A DNA stretch of 64,000 nt from Acaudatibacter sp963835495. Lineage in GTDB: Bacteria > Pseudomonadota > Alphaproteobacteria > Caulobacterales > Caulobacteraceae. Shown piece after piece: positions 36,151-44,875 of the stretch. The notes below the pieces were generated by a model. It made no database searches. It was not told where the DNA came from and saw nothing but the letters and a program-made list of their open reading frames with translations. Both the position numbers and the translations under genes were made by a program. Each line of letters begins with the position of its first letter. The stretch's first letter is position 1. The DNA lies in assembly GCA_963835495.1 (NCBI GenBank), contig CAWIFQ010000005.1:558001-622000 (forward strand). The letters run 5' to 3'.

Positions 36151-36854
36151 TTAGCCCTTGCCCCGAGGGGCGGAGCGGCGGACGGGGGCCTTGGCCTGGG
36201 CCTTGGACGGCTTCGGCGTGGCGGTCTTGGTCGAAAACTTCTGCTCGGGCGTCTTGCCGCCCTTCTTCGCGGCGGCCTTGGCCGCCTTGGCGGGCTTGGC
36301 GGCCTTGGTCTCGGTCGCAGCTTCGGCGGTCAGGCCACCGACCGACGGCGTCGGCCTCTTCGACCACCCTGGCGCGGGTGCGCGCGGCCTTGCCCTTGCC
36401 TTCCGGCTCGACCACGGTCTCGACCTCCACGCCAGCCGGCGTCAGGCGCCGCATCGACGCGGCGGTCGAGGTTGCGGGCGCGCAGGTTGCGCACGGCCAG
36501 CGGCGTCAGGTCGACTTCGCCGTCCCAGGTGGCGGTCTGGCCGCCGCCGGCGATGGCAGTGACGCGCAGCACGCTTTCGTGCTGGCGATGGCCGCGCGTG
36601 CGGCGATAGCCCTGACGGCGGATCTTCTTGAAGATCTTGATCTTCTCGCCCTTGCGGGTCTCGATGAAGGTCGCGGTGACTTCAGCGTCGGCCACCAGCG
36701 GCGCGCCGACCGTCACGGCCTCGCCCTCGCCGACCATCAGCACCTGGTCGAACGCGACCTTGTCGCCCGGCTCTCCGGCCAGCTTTTCGACAACCAGCAC
36801 GTCGCCGGGCTGAACCCGGTACTGCTTGCCGCCGGTCTTGATCACCGCGTACAT
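36151..36854 (-). CDS. rplU: 50S ribosomal protein L21 with long basic C-terminal extension, two frameshifts as read
   Basis: The core (MYAVIKTGGKQYRVQPGDVL through RRTRGHRQHESVLRVTAI) is complete and in frame, so L21 itself is intact. The protein then continues about 130 residues beyond the usual 103: a LAVRNLRARNLDR segment, RRLTPAGVEVETVVEPEGKG, and a Lys/Ala/Pro tail ending RSAPRGKG with TAA at 36151. Frames change near 36455 and 36345. Each is explained by one extra C on the coding strand, and correction gives 233 residues. A C-terminal extension on L21 occurs in other Caulobacterales as I recall. Confidence 0.92.
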
Positions 36855-36881
36855 CACCGTAGCCCTGGCAAATAGGAATGC

Positions 36882-36944
36882 GCCCGCGAGAGGGTGCCCG
36901 CGGGCGAGGGAGGCGCTTTATAGCGAGCAGTCCTCCGAAGTCAA
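36882..36944 (-). promoter_or_regulatory. Promoter and leader hairpin of rplU-rpmA
   Basis: On the minus strand TTGACT (36939-36944) and TATAAA (36917-36922) are separated by 16 bases, the best sigma-70-type promoter in the window. Downstream in the leader, GCCCGCG and CGCGGGC (36882-36888 and 36899-36905) form a seven-pair hairpin with a ten-base loop. It could serve feedback control by L21 or L27. Confidence 0.65.
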
Positions 36945-36963
36945 CGCGCGGCGCGGCGCCGCG

Positions 36964-37533
36964 TCAGGCGATCGCCTGGCTCTTTTGCGGCACGTGCTCG
37001 CCGCGGGCGTTGACCGGATCGTGGGCGACGTCGTCGGGGCGGAAGGCGCGGGTTAGGGCGGCCAGCTCCATGTGGATGCCGTTGGGGTCGCGGAAGTACA
37101 TCGAGCGGATCCAGACCCCATCGTGCATCTCGGCGGCGCCCCCGGCCGGGGAGTCGTCGTGGTTGATGACGTAGACCTTGATCTTCTTGGCCTTCAGCCG
37201 CGCGACATAGGCGTCGAACTTCTCCAGCGGGATGCTGATCGCGAGGTGGTTCATCGAAGCGTGGGCCGTCATCGATCCGTTGGCGCGGACGTCCTCGTGC
37301 ATCGAGGCGATGCCGGGCGCCGCGGGCGGCGCATCCGGGAACCAGAAGAAGGCGATCAGGCCCCCGCCGCCGCAGTCGAAGAAGAAATGCTGGCCGCGCC
37401 CATTGGCGAACTCGACCGTCTTCACCAGCGGCATTTCCAGCACGTTTTCGTAGAAGTCGACCGTCGCGGCCATGTCGCGCGCGACCAGAGCGACGTGGTT
37501 GACCCCCAGATAGCGCATGCGCGGTTCGGCCAT
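36964..37533 (-). CDS. VOC (glyoxalase/bleomycin resistance) family protein
   Basis: The 189 residues contain two beta-alpha-beta-beta-beta modules: YLGVNHVALVARDMAATVDFYENVLEMPL and, in the second, MNHLAISIPLEKFDAYVARLKAKKIKV, followed by SMYFRDPNGIHMELAAL. The His in NHVALV and the Glu in HMELA are typical metal ligands. Dioxygenase, glyoxalase or resistance activity cannot be told apart here. Its ATG at 37533 is about 108 bp from the stop of the hydrolase gene on the same strand. Confidence 0.85.
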   Translation of the reverse strand: MAEPRMRYLGVNHVALVARDMAATVDFYENVLEMPLVKTVEFANGRGQHFFFDCGGGGLIAFFWFPDAPPAAPGIASMHEDVRANGSMTAHASMNHLAISIPLEKFDAYVARLKAKKIKVYVINHDDSPAGGAAEMHDGVWIRSMYFRDPNGIHMELAALTRAFRPDDVAHDPVNARGEHVPQKSQAIA

Positions 37534-37641
37534 CGTGTCCTCCTTCGGCGCGTGGCCGCTTCGCGCGGCGGCCGTCCTGCGCCAAGCCGCATCGTACTAC
37601 GCCGAGCCAGGGCGGCCAGCGCAGATTTCGGCTCGCCGGGC

Positions 37642-38264
37642 TCATCGCAGGTGCGCGGCGACGAGGGGCGCGAGCTCGCTCGCGTGGGTCACCGCCAGGT
37701 CGTGCTCGCCGCCCGCGACGACCTGCAGCCGGGCGTCCTGCGCCAACGCCCGCAGCCGCTCGCCGACCGCGAGTGGACTGATCGGGTCGCGATCGCCCCA
37801 CAGCAGCAGCATCGGGCAGGCGATGGTCGGGATCCGGCGGTCAGATCGATCCGCTCCTCGGTGATCCAGGACGCCGCCTTCGGGTATTCGCGCCGGTAGT
37901 TCGCCCGCCAGTCGAAGCGGGTGAGGTCGGCGACATCGACGCCGCCGGAGGTCGCGGTCAGCACCAGCCGCCGCACCTGGCCTGGATTGCGCAGCGCGAC
38001 GCTGAGCGCCACCACACCGCCCATCGACTGGGCGATCAGGTCGACCGGCCCCGGCCAGAGCTCCGCCTCCACGATGGCGACCAGATCGGCAATGGAATTC
38101 ACCGCCGGGTCGGGCGGCTGGTCGCCCAGGCCCGGCCAGCCGAAGTAACGCTTGTCCCACGCGGCCGGCAGCCGCTCGCCGAGCGGTCGCCAGAACGCCG
38201 GATCGGCCCCGGCGCCGGGCAGGAACAGCAGCCGCCGCGCGTCGGCGTCGATGGTCTTGATCAT
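37642..38264 (-). CDS. Alpha/beta hydrolase, one frameshift as read
   Basis: From the ATG at 38264 the product reads MIKTIDADARRLLFLPGAGADPAFW (given here in part), then FGWPGLGDQPPD, the elbow LIAQSMGGVVALSVAL, and after a shift near 37847 LLLWGDRDPISPLAVGERL and VVAGGEHDLAVTHA with the catalytic His. The nucleophile is Ser in QSMGG. Restoring one base gives 207 residues. As read, no stop separates this gene from the acetyltransferase upstream. The substrate is unknown. Confidence 0.78.
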
Positions 38265-38712
38265 GTGTACGGTCACGCCGCGCTCGCCGATCTCCTCGCG
38301 ATCCACGGCGTAGCCGAGGCGCCGGTAGATCGAGATGTTCCGCTCGAACCTGGCGTTGGTGTAGAGGCGCAGCGTCGTCAGCCCCTGCTCTCGCGCCAGC
38401 GCCTCGGCGTGCGCCAGCAGCCGCCGGCCAAGGCCCGCGCTCTGGTGGCTCGGCGCGACCGCGACATTGACCACCAGCAGATGATCGGGCGCGCGTCGGT
38501 CTCGATCAGCCCGACCAGTTCGCCCGCCTGGAAGGCCAGGTCGAAGCGGTGATCGCGTAGGGCCGCGTCGTAGTCGGCGCCCATGGGCAACGGTTCGCGC
38601 CCGATCAGCGCGGCCCAGGGCGCATAGGCCTGGCGCGTCAAGGCCCGGATGGCGGCGGCGTCGTCGGCCCGGCCCGGCCGCAGCTGGATCGGGGTGGGAT
38701 TGAAGGAGGCAT
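38265..38712 (-). CDS. GNAT family N-acetyltransferase, frameshifted and without its own stop as read
   Basis: The segment IQLRPGRADDAAAIRALTRQAYAPW and ALRDHRFDLAFQAGELVGLIE are in one frame. Near 38490 the sequence moves to another frame with LLVVNVAVAPSHQSAGLGRRLLAHAEALAREQGL (motif A) and FERNISIYRRLGYAVDREEIGERGV (motif B). This is a complete GNAT fold. The likely ATG at 38712 is itself one base out of frame with the first conserved segment, so a second shift may exist. The frame runs on into the hydrolase through VTVHMIKTI, so a true fusion cannot be excluded. Confidence 0.72.
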
Positions 38713-38954
38713 GGCGTTGTCTCGCAAAGACAGGCGCCGCATCGCCCGCGGGCGACGGCGGCGCGCGGGTGCGAAGGAAGTTGGCGGAGGAACGGAGCTG
38801 TGGCGGGCCGAGCCGCCGCGTCGTCGCCCATCCCGCCGCGCGCCAACAAACGCCGCGACATCGCGTCGGCGTCGGCAGATCGGGTGCGCGGCGATGGGAG
38901 GGGCCAAGCCAAGCATGAGCGGAGCCGCGACGCCGGACCGCAAGCGCCCGATTG

Positions 38955-38991
38955 GACACGAAGTACACGAAGGAAGCAGAAGAACACGGAG
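38955..38991 (+). repeat. CACGAAG-rich repeat, right flank of GxxExxY gene (inverted to 39403-39445)
   Basis: ACACGAAG, TACACGAAGGAAG and AAGAACACGG follow each other on the plus strand. The same kind of sequence occurs in inverted orientation at 39403-39445. The two flank the GxxExxY gene at its 3' and 5' ends. Confidence 0.6.
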
Positions 38992-39402
38992 CTCAGCGCC
39001 ATGATGTCCTTCACGCAACGGCCATCGTTTAAACAGCACGACATTGAAGTTCATCAGAAACCCTACGTCGATGGCCGGACAGGCGCAGGTAGGTGAGAGT
39101 CTGGGCTTCGTGCGAGGCGCGAGAAGCGCATGCGACTGCCTTGATCTCGATGACGATCGCATTCTCGACGACAAGATCGAGGCGATAGCGCAGAATCGAC
39201 GAAGTGCATCGCCTGAGGATGTGACCGGCAGCGCGTACCTGTCGGCGCACCGCATGCGCGCCTCGCAGCTCCAGTTCGTGGACTAGGCAACGCTCGATAC
39301 GGCGGCAGACTCGTAGCAATCCAGGCGGCCCAGCGGCCCGATCGAACCGTTGAGACCTGCGTCGACCACGACCGCAGCGACAGCTCCTTCAGCATCGCCG
39401 AG

Positions 39403-39445
39403 ACCCCTTCGTGTCCTTCCCTTCCTTCGTGTGCTTCGTGTTCCA
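39403..39445 (-). repeat. CACGAAG-rich repeat, left flank of GxxExxY gene
   Basis: On the minus strand GAACACGAAGCACACGAAGG and GGAAGGACACGAAGG lie directly at the predicted start of the GxxExxY gene. Inverted with respect to 38955-38991, this suggests a mobile cassette or a conserved intergenic frame. Confidence 0.6.
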
Positions 39446-39513
39446 TTCTTATTCGCCCCCCAACGCCCTAATGCGGCTCTTGGAACCTCACCTCCAGTAC
39501 CTTAATAGGCGCC

Positions 39514-40548
39514 ATGGCTCAGACCCCCGTCACCGTCCTCACCGGCTACCTCGGCGCCGGCAAGACCACGCTGCTCAACCGCATCCTCTCGGAGGACCAC
39601 GGCAAGCGCTACGCCGTGATCGTCAACGAGTTCGGCGAGATCGGCATCGACAACGACCTCATCGTCGGCGCCGACGAGGAAGTGTTCGAGATGAACAACG
39701 GCTGCGTCTGCTGCACCGTGCGCGGCGACCTGATCCGGGTGGTCCAGGGGCTGATGAAGCGCAAAGGCGGCTTCGATGGCATCGTCATCGAGACCACGGG
39801 CCTGGCCGACCCCGGCCCGGTCGCCCAGACCTTCTTCGTCGACGAGGAGGTGCGCGCGAAGGCCAAGCTGGACTCCGTCACCACCGTGGTCGACGCCAAG
39901 CACATCCTGCTGCGCCTGTCCGACAGCCGCGAGGCGCGCGAGCAGATCGCCTTCGCCGACCAGATCGTGCTCAACAAGACCGACCTCGTCTCCGCGGACG
40001 AACTCAAGATCATCGAGGCGCGGCTGCGCCGGCTGAACCCGCTGGCCCCGATCCACCGCGCCCAGCGCTCCAACGTGCCGCTGGAGGCGATCCTCGGCCG
40101 CGGCGGCTTCGACCTCGACCGCATCCTCGAACTGGAGCCGGAGTTCCTGAACCCCGCCCACGGCGAGGCGGGCCACGTGCACGACGACGACTGCGATCAC
40201 GATGGCCACGACCACGACCACGACCATCATCACCACGACCATCAGCACGACGACGACATCAAGGGCGTCGCGCTGCGGATGGACAAACCGGTCGATCCTC
40301 AGAAGGTGACCGCCTGGCTGAACGATCTGCTGGCCAGGCAAGGCCCCGACATCCTGCGGGCCAAGGGCATCCTGGACGTGAAGGGCGACGAGCGGCGGCT
40401 GGTGTTCCAGGCCGTGCACATGATCCTGGAGGGCGACTTCCAGCGGCCTTGGCGCGAGGGCGAAGAGCGCTCCAGCCGCATGGTGTTCATCGGCCGCAAC
40501 CTCGACGAGGCGCTGCTGCGCGTCGGCTTCCAGTCCTGCGCGGCCTAG
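39514..40548 (+). CDS. CobW/COG0523-family GTPase, probable metal chaperone
   Basis: The 344 residues start with GYLGAGKTTLLNRIL (Walker A, residues 11-25), then the metal motif CVCC (C64, C66, C67), IETTGLADPGPVAQTFF (Walker B region), VLNKTDLVS (G4) and a C-terminal CobW_C domain. Between the domains, around residues 218-248, is a run rich in His and Asp (about 14 His) that should bind zinc or another divalent metal. COG0523 proteins deliver metals; without a cobalamin cluster nearby, zinc is more likely than cobalt. No Zur site was recognised upstream. Confidence 0.9.
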   Translation: MAQTPVTVLTGYLGAGKTTLLNRILSEDHGKRYAVIVNEFGEIGIDNDLIVGADEEVFEMNNGCVCCTVRGDLIRVVQGLMKRKGGFDGIVIETTGLADPGPVAQTFFVDEEVRAKAKLDSVTTVVDAKHILLRLSDSREAREQIAFADQIVLNKTDLVSADELKIIEARLRRLNPLAPIHRAQRSNVPLEAILGRGGFDLDRILELEPEFLNPAHGEAGHVHDDDCDHDGHDHDHDHHHHDHQHDDDIKGVALRMDKPVDPQKVTAWLNDLLARQGPDILRAKGILDVKGDERRLVFQAVHMILEGDFQRPWREGEERSSRMVFIGRNLDEALLRVGFQSCAA

Positions 40549-40557
40549 AACAGCTTC

Positions 40558-40682
40558 GTCACCCCGGACAAGCGCCCTGGGCGCGCCGATCCCGGGGCCG
40601 GACAGGCCGACATCAACCTGGAATTCGTCTAACAACCGGCCCGTCCGGCCCCGGCTCTCCGCTACGCTGCGGCCGGGGTGAC
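40558..40682. repeat. Intergenic palindromic repeat family A, copy 4
   Basis: A 125-bp element with ends GTCACCCCGG and GCCGGGGTGAC, filling nearly the whole gap between the convergent CobW-family and exbD genes. It may serve as a terminator for both. Confidence 0.8.
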
Positions 40683-40694
40683 GGCGGCAGGCGT

Positions 40695-41155
<461 letters not shown>

Positions 41156-41334
41156 TAGTCACTCCCTTTCGCGGGCCCTGCGGCCGCTCACTTGGCGCCA
41201 CCCATTGCCCGGAACTTCCAGGAAGTAAAGTCCGCGAAACGGAGAATCCCGGTCGCCCAAACCCGCCAGGCCAGCCTCGCGGCGCTGACCTCGCCTCTGG
41301 GCAAGCCAGCCCGGCCTGGGCTATGGCGCGGGCC

Positions 41335-42312
41335 ATGAGCCTGCAATTCGACGCCTATGTCACCGCGTGCCTGTTCGACGCCGACGGCCAGGCGGTGTTC
41401 GCGCTCGGCGACGGCCAGGTCTGCTGGGAGGGCGGCGCGCGGCAGGCGGCGCACGACGGCGCGGTGCTGACGGCGCTGCGGCATCCCACCGCGCCGGGCG
41501 TGATCACCGGCGGCGACGACGGCAGGCTGGTGTGGTCGCGGCCGGACGGCGCCCAGACGCTGGCCGAAGCCAAGGGACGCTGGATCGAGAGCGCCGCGGT
41601 CTCGCCCGGCGCCAGCCTGGTCGCGTTCGGCGCCGGCCGCGAGGCGCGCATCCTCGACCTCGCCGATCCGAAATTCTCCCGCGTGTTCGCCCACGAGCGC
41701 TCGGTGGCCGACGTGGCGCTCGACGCCCGGGCCCGGCGGCTGGCGGTGGCGACCTACGGCGGGGCGGCGCTCTGGTACGCCCGGATCGCCGACCAGCAGC
41801 CGGTGATGCTGCGCTGGGCCGGCTCGCACATCGGCGTGGTGTTCAGCCCGGACGGCAAGTTCCTGATGTCGTCGATGCAGGAGAACTCCCTGCACGGCTG
41901 GCGGCTGTCCGACGCCAGGGACATGCGCATGGGCGGCTATCCGGCCAAGGTGCGCAGCCTCGTCTTCCTCAACGACGGCAAAATGCTGGCGACCGCCGGC
42001 GCGCCGGGCGTGGTGATCTGGCCGTTCGCCGGGAACGACGGGCCGATGGGCAAGCAGGCGATGGAGATCGGCTTCGACGAGACCTCGCTCGTCACCCGCG
42101 TCGCCGCCGAGCCGGCCGGGACGCTGCTCGGCGTCGGCCTCAGCGACGGGCGCGTCTGGGCCTGCGACGTCAAGACCGGCCGCCGCGCCGACGTCCGCAC
42201 CGAGACCGGCCCGCCGATCACCGCGCTGGCGCTGGCGGGCGAACGCCTCGCCTGGGGCGACGAGGAAGGCGGCGCGGGCGTGGCGGATATCCCGATGGAC
42301 GCGCTGGCCTAG
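41335..42312 (+). CDS. WD40/beta-propeller repeat protein
   Basis: The 325 residues are made of WD40-like blades: VITGGDDGRLVWSRPDG, LVAFGAGREARILDLAD, LAVATYGGAALWYARI, VVFSPDGKFLMSSMQENSLHGW, MLATAGAPGVVIWPF and GVGLSDGRVWACDVKTG. A seven-blade propeller fits. No signal peptide is seen, so it should be cytoplasmic and act as a binding platform; its partner is unknown. An ATG at 41323 is an alternative start. Similar proteins occur in Caulobacterales as I recall. It is divergent from exbD. Confidence 0.82.
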   Translation: MSLQFDAYVTACLFDADGQAVFALGDGQVCWEGGARQAAHDGAVLTALRHPTAPGVITGGDDGRLVWSRPDGAQTLAEAKGRWIESAAVSPGASLVAFGAGREARILDLADPKFSRVFAHERSVADVALDARARRLAVATYGGAALWYARIADQQPVMLRWAGSHIGVVFSPDGKFLMSSMQENSLHGWRLSDARDMRMGGYPAKVRSLVFLNDGKMLATAGAPGVVIWPFAGNDGPMGKQAMEIGFDETSLVTRVAAEPAGTLLGVGLSDGRVWACDVKTGRRADVRTETGPPITALALAGERLAWGDEEGGAGVADIPMDALA

Positions 42313-42369
42313 CCGGACGGTCGGACTCGATAACGAACGATCGTTCGCTCTCCACGTTGAGAGCCTTCC

Positions 42370-43029
42370 TCAGTCGAACCCTTGCATCTCCAGCCACACT
42401 TCCGGCGGGTCCCGGCGGGTGCGCCAGTTGTTGATCGGGGCGGTTTCGTCGGCGTAGCCGAGCGCCATGCCGGAAAACAGCATGTGGTCGTCCGGCAGGC
42501 CGACGAACTTCGCCACCGTCTGCGGATAGCGCGCCCAGTATTCCTGCGCGCAGGTGGCCAGGCCCTCGGCGACGGCCAGCAGCATGAAGGTCTGCATGAA
42601 CATGCCAAGGTCCGCCCACTGCGGCGGGCCGAGCTTGCGGTCGAGGCAGAAGAACAGGCCCACCGGCGCGCCGAAGAACTCGGTGTTGCGCGCCAGTTGG
42701 CGGAACCTGGCCGGGCGGTCCTCGCGGGGGATCTCGATCGAGGCGTACAGGTCCTCGCCGCAGACGAACCGCCGCGTGCGGAACGGGTCCCAGAGGTTCG
42801 GCGGATAGACGTCGTACTCCGGCTCTTCCATCGGCGTGGTCGCCACCAGCGCCTTGAACTCGGCCAATGGCGCGCCAGCCAGCGCATAGACCCGCCAGGG
42901 CTGCAGATTGCCGCCGGACGGGGCCTGGGCCGCCGTCTCCAGCAGCCGCGCCACCACCGCGCCCGGCACCGGGTCCGGCTTGAACGCGCGCACCGACATC
43001 CGTTTGCGGACCGCCTCGGCGACATCCAT
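42370..43029 (-). CDS. Nitroreductase family protein
   Basis: The 219-residue product has the FMN-binding nitroreductase layout: MDVAEAVRKRMSVRAFKPDP, AAQAPSGGNLQPWRVYALAG, ADLGMFMQTFMLLAVAEGLATCAQEYW and VGLPDDHMLFSGMALGYADE. Such flavoproteins reduce nitro groups or quinones with NAD(P)H; the true substrate is unknown. AGGGA precedes the ATG at 43029. It is convergent with the WD40 gene and divergent from mtgA. Confidence 0.9.
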   Translation of the reverse strand: MDVAEAVRKRMSVRAFKPDPVPGAVVARLLETAAQAPSGGNLQPWRVYALAGAPLAEFKALVATTPMEEPEYDVYPPNLWDPFRTRRFVCGEDLYASIEIPREDRPARFRQLARNTEFFGAPVGLFFCLDRKLGPPQWADLGMFMQTFMLLAVAEGLATCAQEYWARYPQTVAKFVGLPDDHMLFSGMALGYADETAPINNWRTRRDPPEVWLEMQGFD

Positions 43030-43110
43030 CAGTTTCCCTCCGAGCCTTGACGCGACACCGCGCTGCAACGCATTCGCTAGCATCGCGGGGCGCGACGACG
43101 AAGGACGAAC

Positions 43111-43830
43111 ATGGCGCGAAAGCCGGCGCGGTCCGGCGGCGGCATCCGCTGGGGCCGCCTCCTCCGCAATCTGTTGCTGACCCTGATCGCCGTGCTGCTG
43201 GTGGGACCGGTGCTGGCGGTGATCGTCTACCGCTTCGTGCCGCCGCCGATCACGGTCCTGATGGTCGAGCGGATGATGCAGGGCCAGGGCCTGGATCACC
43301 GCTGGACGCCGATGTCGCGCATGTCGCCTGCCCTGCCGCGCGCGGCGATCGCCGCCGAGGACGCGCGGTTCTGCTCGCACCACGGCTTCGACTTCAACGC
43401 CATCGAGAAGGCGGTGAGCCACAACGACCGGAGGCCGAACAAGATCCGCGGCGGCTCGACCATCAGCCAGCAGACCGCCAAGAACGTGTTCCTCTGGCCG
43501 GAGCGGTCGTGGGTGAGGAAGGGCTTCGAGGCCTACTTCACCGTGCTGATCGAGGTGCTCTGGGGCAAGCCGCGGATCATGGAGGTCTATCTCAACACGG
43601 TGGAGATGGGGCCCGGCGTCTACGGCGTCGAAGCGGCGGCGCAGAAGTATTTCCACACCAGCGCCAGGGACGTCAGTCCCGCCCAGGCCGCACGCCTGAT
43701 CGCCATCCTGCCCAGCCCGCTGAAGTGGCAGGTGATCGATCCTGGCTCCTTCGTCCGCCGCCGCGACCGCAAGATTGGCGCGGCCGAGGGGACGGTGGAG
43801 CGGATCGGCGGGGCGGAGTGTCTGGGATAG
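43111..43830 (+). CDS. mtgA: Monofunctional biosynthetic peptidoglycan transglycosylase
   Basis: A GT51 glycosyltransferase that polymerises lipid II glycan strands. An N-terminal membrane anchor (LLRNLLLTLIAVLLVGPVLAVIV) is followed by the family motifs AAIAAEDARFCSHHGFDFNAI (with catalytic Glu), RGGSTISQQTAKNVFLWPER, RIMEVYLNTVEMGPGVYGVE and AARLIAILPSPLKW. No transpeptidase domain follows, and 239 residues is normal for MtgA. Confidence 0.95.
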   Translation: MARKPARSGGGIRWGRLLRNLLLTLIAVLLVGPVLAVIVYRFVPPPITVLMVERMMQGQGLDHRWTPMSRMSPALPRAAIAAEDARFCSHHGFDFNAIEKAVSHNDRRPNKIRGGSTISQQTAKNVFLWPERSWVRKGFEAYFTVLIEVLWGKPRIMEVYLNTVEMGPGVYGVEAAAQKYFHTSARDVSPAQAARLIAILPSPLKWQVIDPGSFVRRRDRKIGAAEGTVERIGGAECLG

Positions 43831-43847
43831 GCTAGTGCGGCGGCGAG

Positions 43848-43957
43848 CCCCCTCCACCCCTTCGGGGTCCCCCTCCCCCTACGGGTGAGGAGACTCCAGC
43901 CGACGACCTGATCTCCTCCCCCATCGGGCGAGGGGGACCACGTAGTGGTGGAGGGGG
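43848..43957. repeat. Intergenic repeat family C, copy 3
   Basis: CCCCCTCCACCCC at the left and GTGGTGGAGGGGG at the right, with inner CGGGTGAGGAGA and CCTGATCTCCTCCC stretches shared with copy 1 at 15841. It lies between convergent genes, as copy 1 does. Confidence 0.75.
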
Positions 43958-43971
43958 CGGCCGGAGAGGGC

Positions 43972-44181
43972 TCAAAACCTGTAAAGGCTGGCCTTCCAGT
44001 GGAACTGGCTGAGTGGGGCGACGCAGTCCATCTGGCGGGTCTCGTCGCGCAGCCAGGCGCGGCCGTCGTCCAGCCGCAGCACCCGCCAGGTCGGCGCGCC
44101 GCCGGCCTCCACGCTGACCACGTCGCCAACCTGGACTTCAGCCTGGGCCGCCTCGTTCAGCAGGACCCAATCGACACGCAT
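43972..44181 (-). CDS. Small protein of unknown function (69 residues)
   Basis: The ATG at 44181 has GAAGGA about eight bases upstream. The product reads MRVDWVLLNEAAQAEVQVGD, then VSVEAGGAPTWRVLRLDDGR and ends FHWKASLYRF. The alternating hydrophobic pattern with GD and DDGR turns suggests an SH3-like small beta barrel. I recognise no family. The ribosome site and codon use like its neighbours support a real gene. Confidence 0.6.
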   Translation of the reverse strand: MRVDWVLLNEAAQAEVQVGDVVSVEAGGAPTWRVLRLDDGRAWLRDETRQMDCVAPLSQFHWKASLYRF

Positions 44182-44287
44182 CACCCGATCCTTCGTCGCC
44201 TTGCCGAGCCCCGCATGGGCTCGATGGCGGGAAGGATGCGCGCGTGTGGCTGAGGGACGGCTGAGAGCCGCGTTCAGCCGGCGTTCA

Positions 44288-44875
44288 TCAGCGTGGCAAC
44301 AGCCGCGGCGCGCCGTCGAAGGTGTGCTCGTCGACCCAGCGCAGGCCGTCGCGGGCGTCGAAGACGAACAGGTGCGGGTTGCGGATGCCCTTCCAGAACT
44401 CGTCCGGCAGGGAGGCGCCCTGGCGCCCGAGCAGGTGTCCCAGCACCCCGCCGTGCGAGCCCACGGCGATGGTGCGGCCCGGATGGGCGGCAATCACCCG
44501 CGTCAGGGCCGCCTCCACCCGGGCGACGCAGGCGCGGCCGCTCTCGCCCCCTTCGAGCTGGAAGTCGAGGTCGGCGTGCATCTGCTTCACCGCCGCTTCG
44601 ACGTCGGCGACGTCCGGCATCCAGCCGCCCAGCGCCCGCTCGCGCAGATCCTCGTCGACGACGATCTCCAGCCCGGCGGTCTCGGCGTAGGGCCGCAGGG
44701 TGTCGATCGCGCGGACGTAGGGGCTGGACGCCAGCGCATCGACGCCCAGTTCGGCCAGCGCAGGCGCGAGGTCGATCGCCTGCCGGCGGCCCTTCTCCGA
44801 CAGCGGCCAGTCGCGCTCCGGCAGCGCCGGATCGGGCGCGCTCTGCGCGTGGCGGACCATGATCAGCGTGGTCAC
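44288..44875 (-). CDS. Histidine phosphatase family protein
   Basis: From the GTG at 44875, which overlaps the mutS stop as GTGA, the 195 residues start VTTLIMVRHAQSAPDPALPERDW. The catalytic RHG motif appears as RHA, with the second His in IAVGSHGGVLGHLL and Arg in SSPYVRAIDT. This is the phosphoglycerate-mutase-like superfamily; many members are general phosphatases. The RHA form, losing the usual Gly, is a modest oddity. It is co-transcribed with mutS. Confidence 0.88.
   Translation of the reverse strand: MTTLIMVRHAQSAPDPALPERDWPLSEKGRRQAIDLAPALAELGVDALASSPYVRAIDTLRPYAETAGLEIVVDEDLRERALGGWMPDVADVEAAVKQMHADLDFQLEGGESGRACVARVEAALTRVIAAHPGRTIAVGSHGGVLGHLLGRQGASLPDEFWKGIRNPHLFVFDARDGLRWVDEHTFDGAPRLLPR

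Larger units (their letters stand above)
38955..39446 (-). pseudogene. GxxExxY family protein gene, multiply frameshifted
   Basis: Minus-strand frames contain RCLVHELELRG, YRLDLVVENAIVIEIKAV, HEAQTLTYLRLSGHRR and VGFLMNFNVVLF. Together these match the PD-(D/E)XK-like GxxExxY family in order. The pieces lie in different frames and the GxxExxY segment itself (near 39310) is garbled. The N-terminal part from the ATG at 39446 reads MEHEAHEGREGHEG, which is simply the translation of a CACGAAG-rich repeat. Whether decay or sequence error broke it is unclear. The family has no firmly known function and often sits in repeat-flanked cassettes. Confidence 0.6.

Noticed and set aside
38713..38954. Possible gene in the Arg-rich stretch between the GNAT and GxxExxY genes
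   Set aside because: All frames are low-complexity with no ribosome site or recognisable domain; I see nothing definite here.
40170..40260. Short tandem GACCAC/CACGAC repeats that could look like a CRISPR or microsatellite
   Set aside because: They encode the His/Asp-rich linker of the CobW-family GTPase in frame; there are no spacers.
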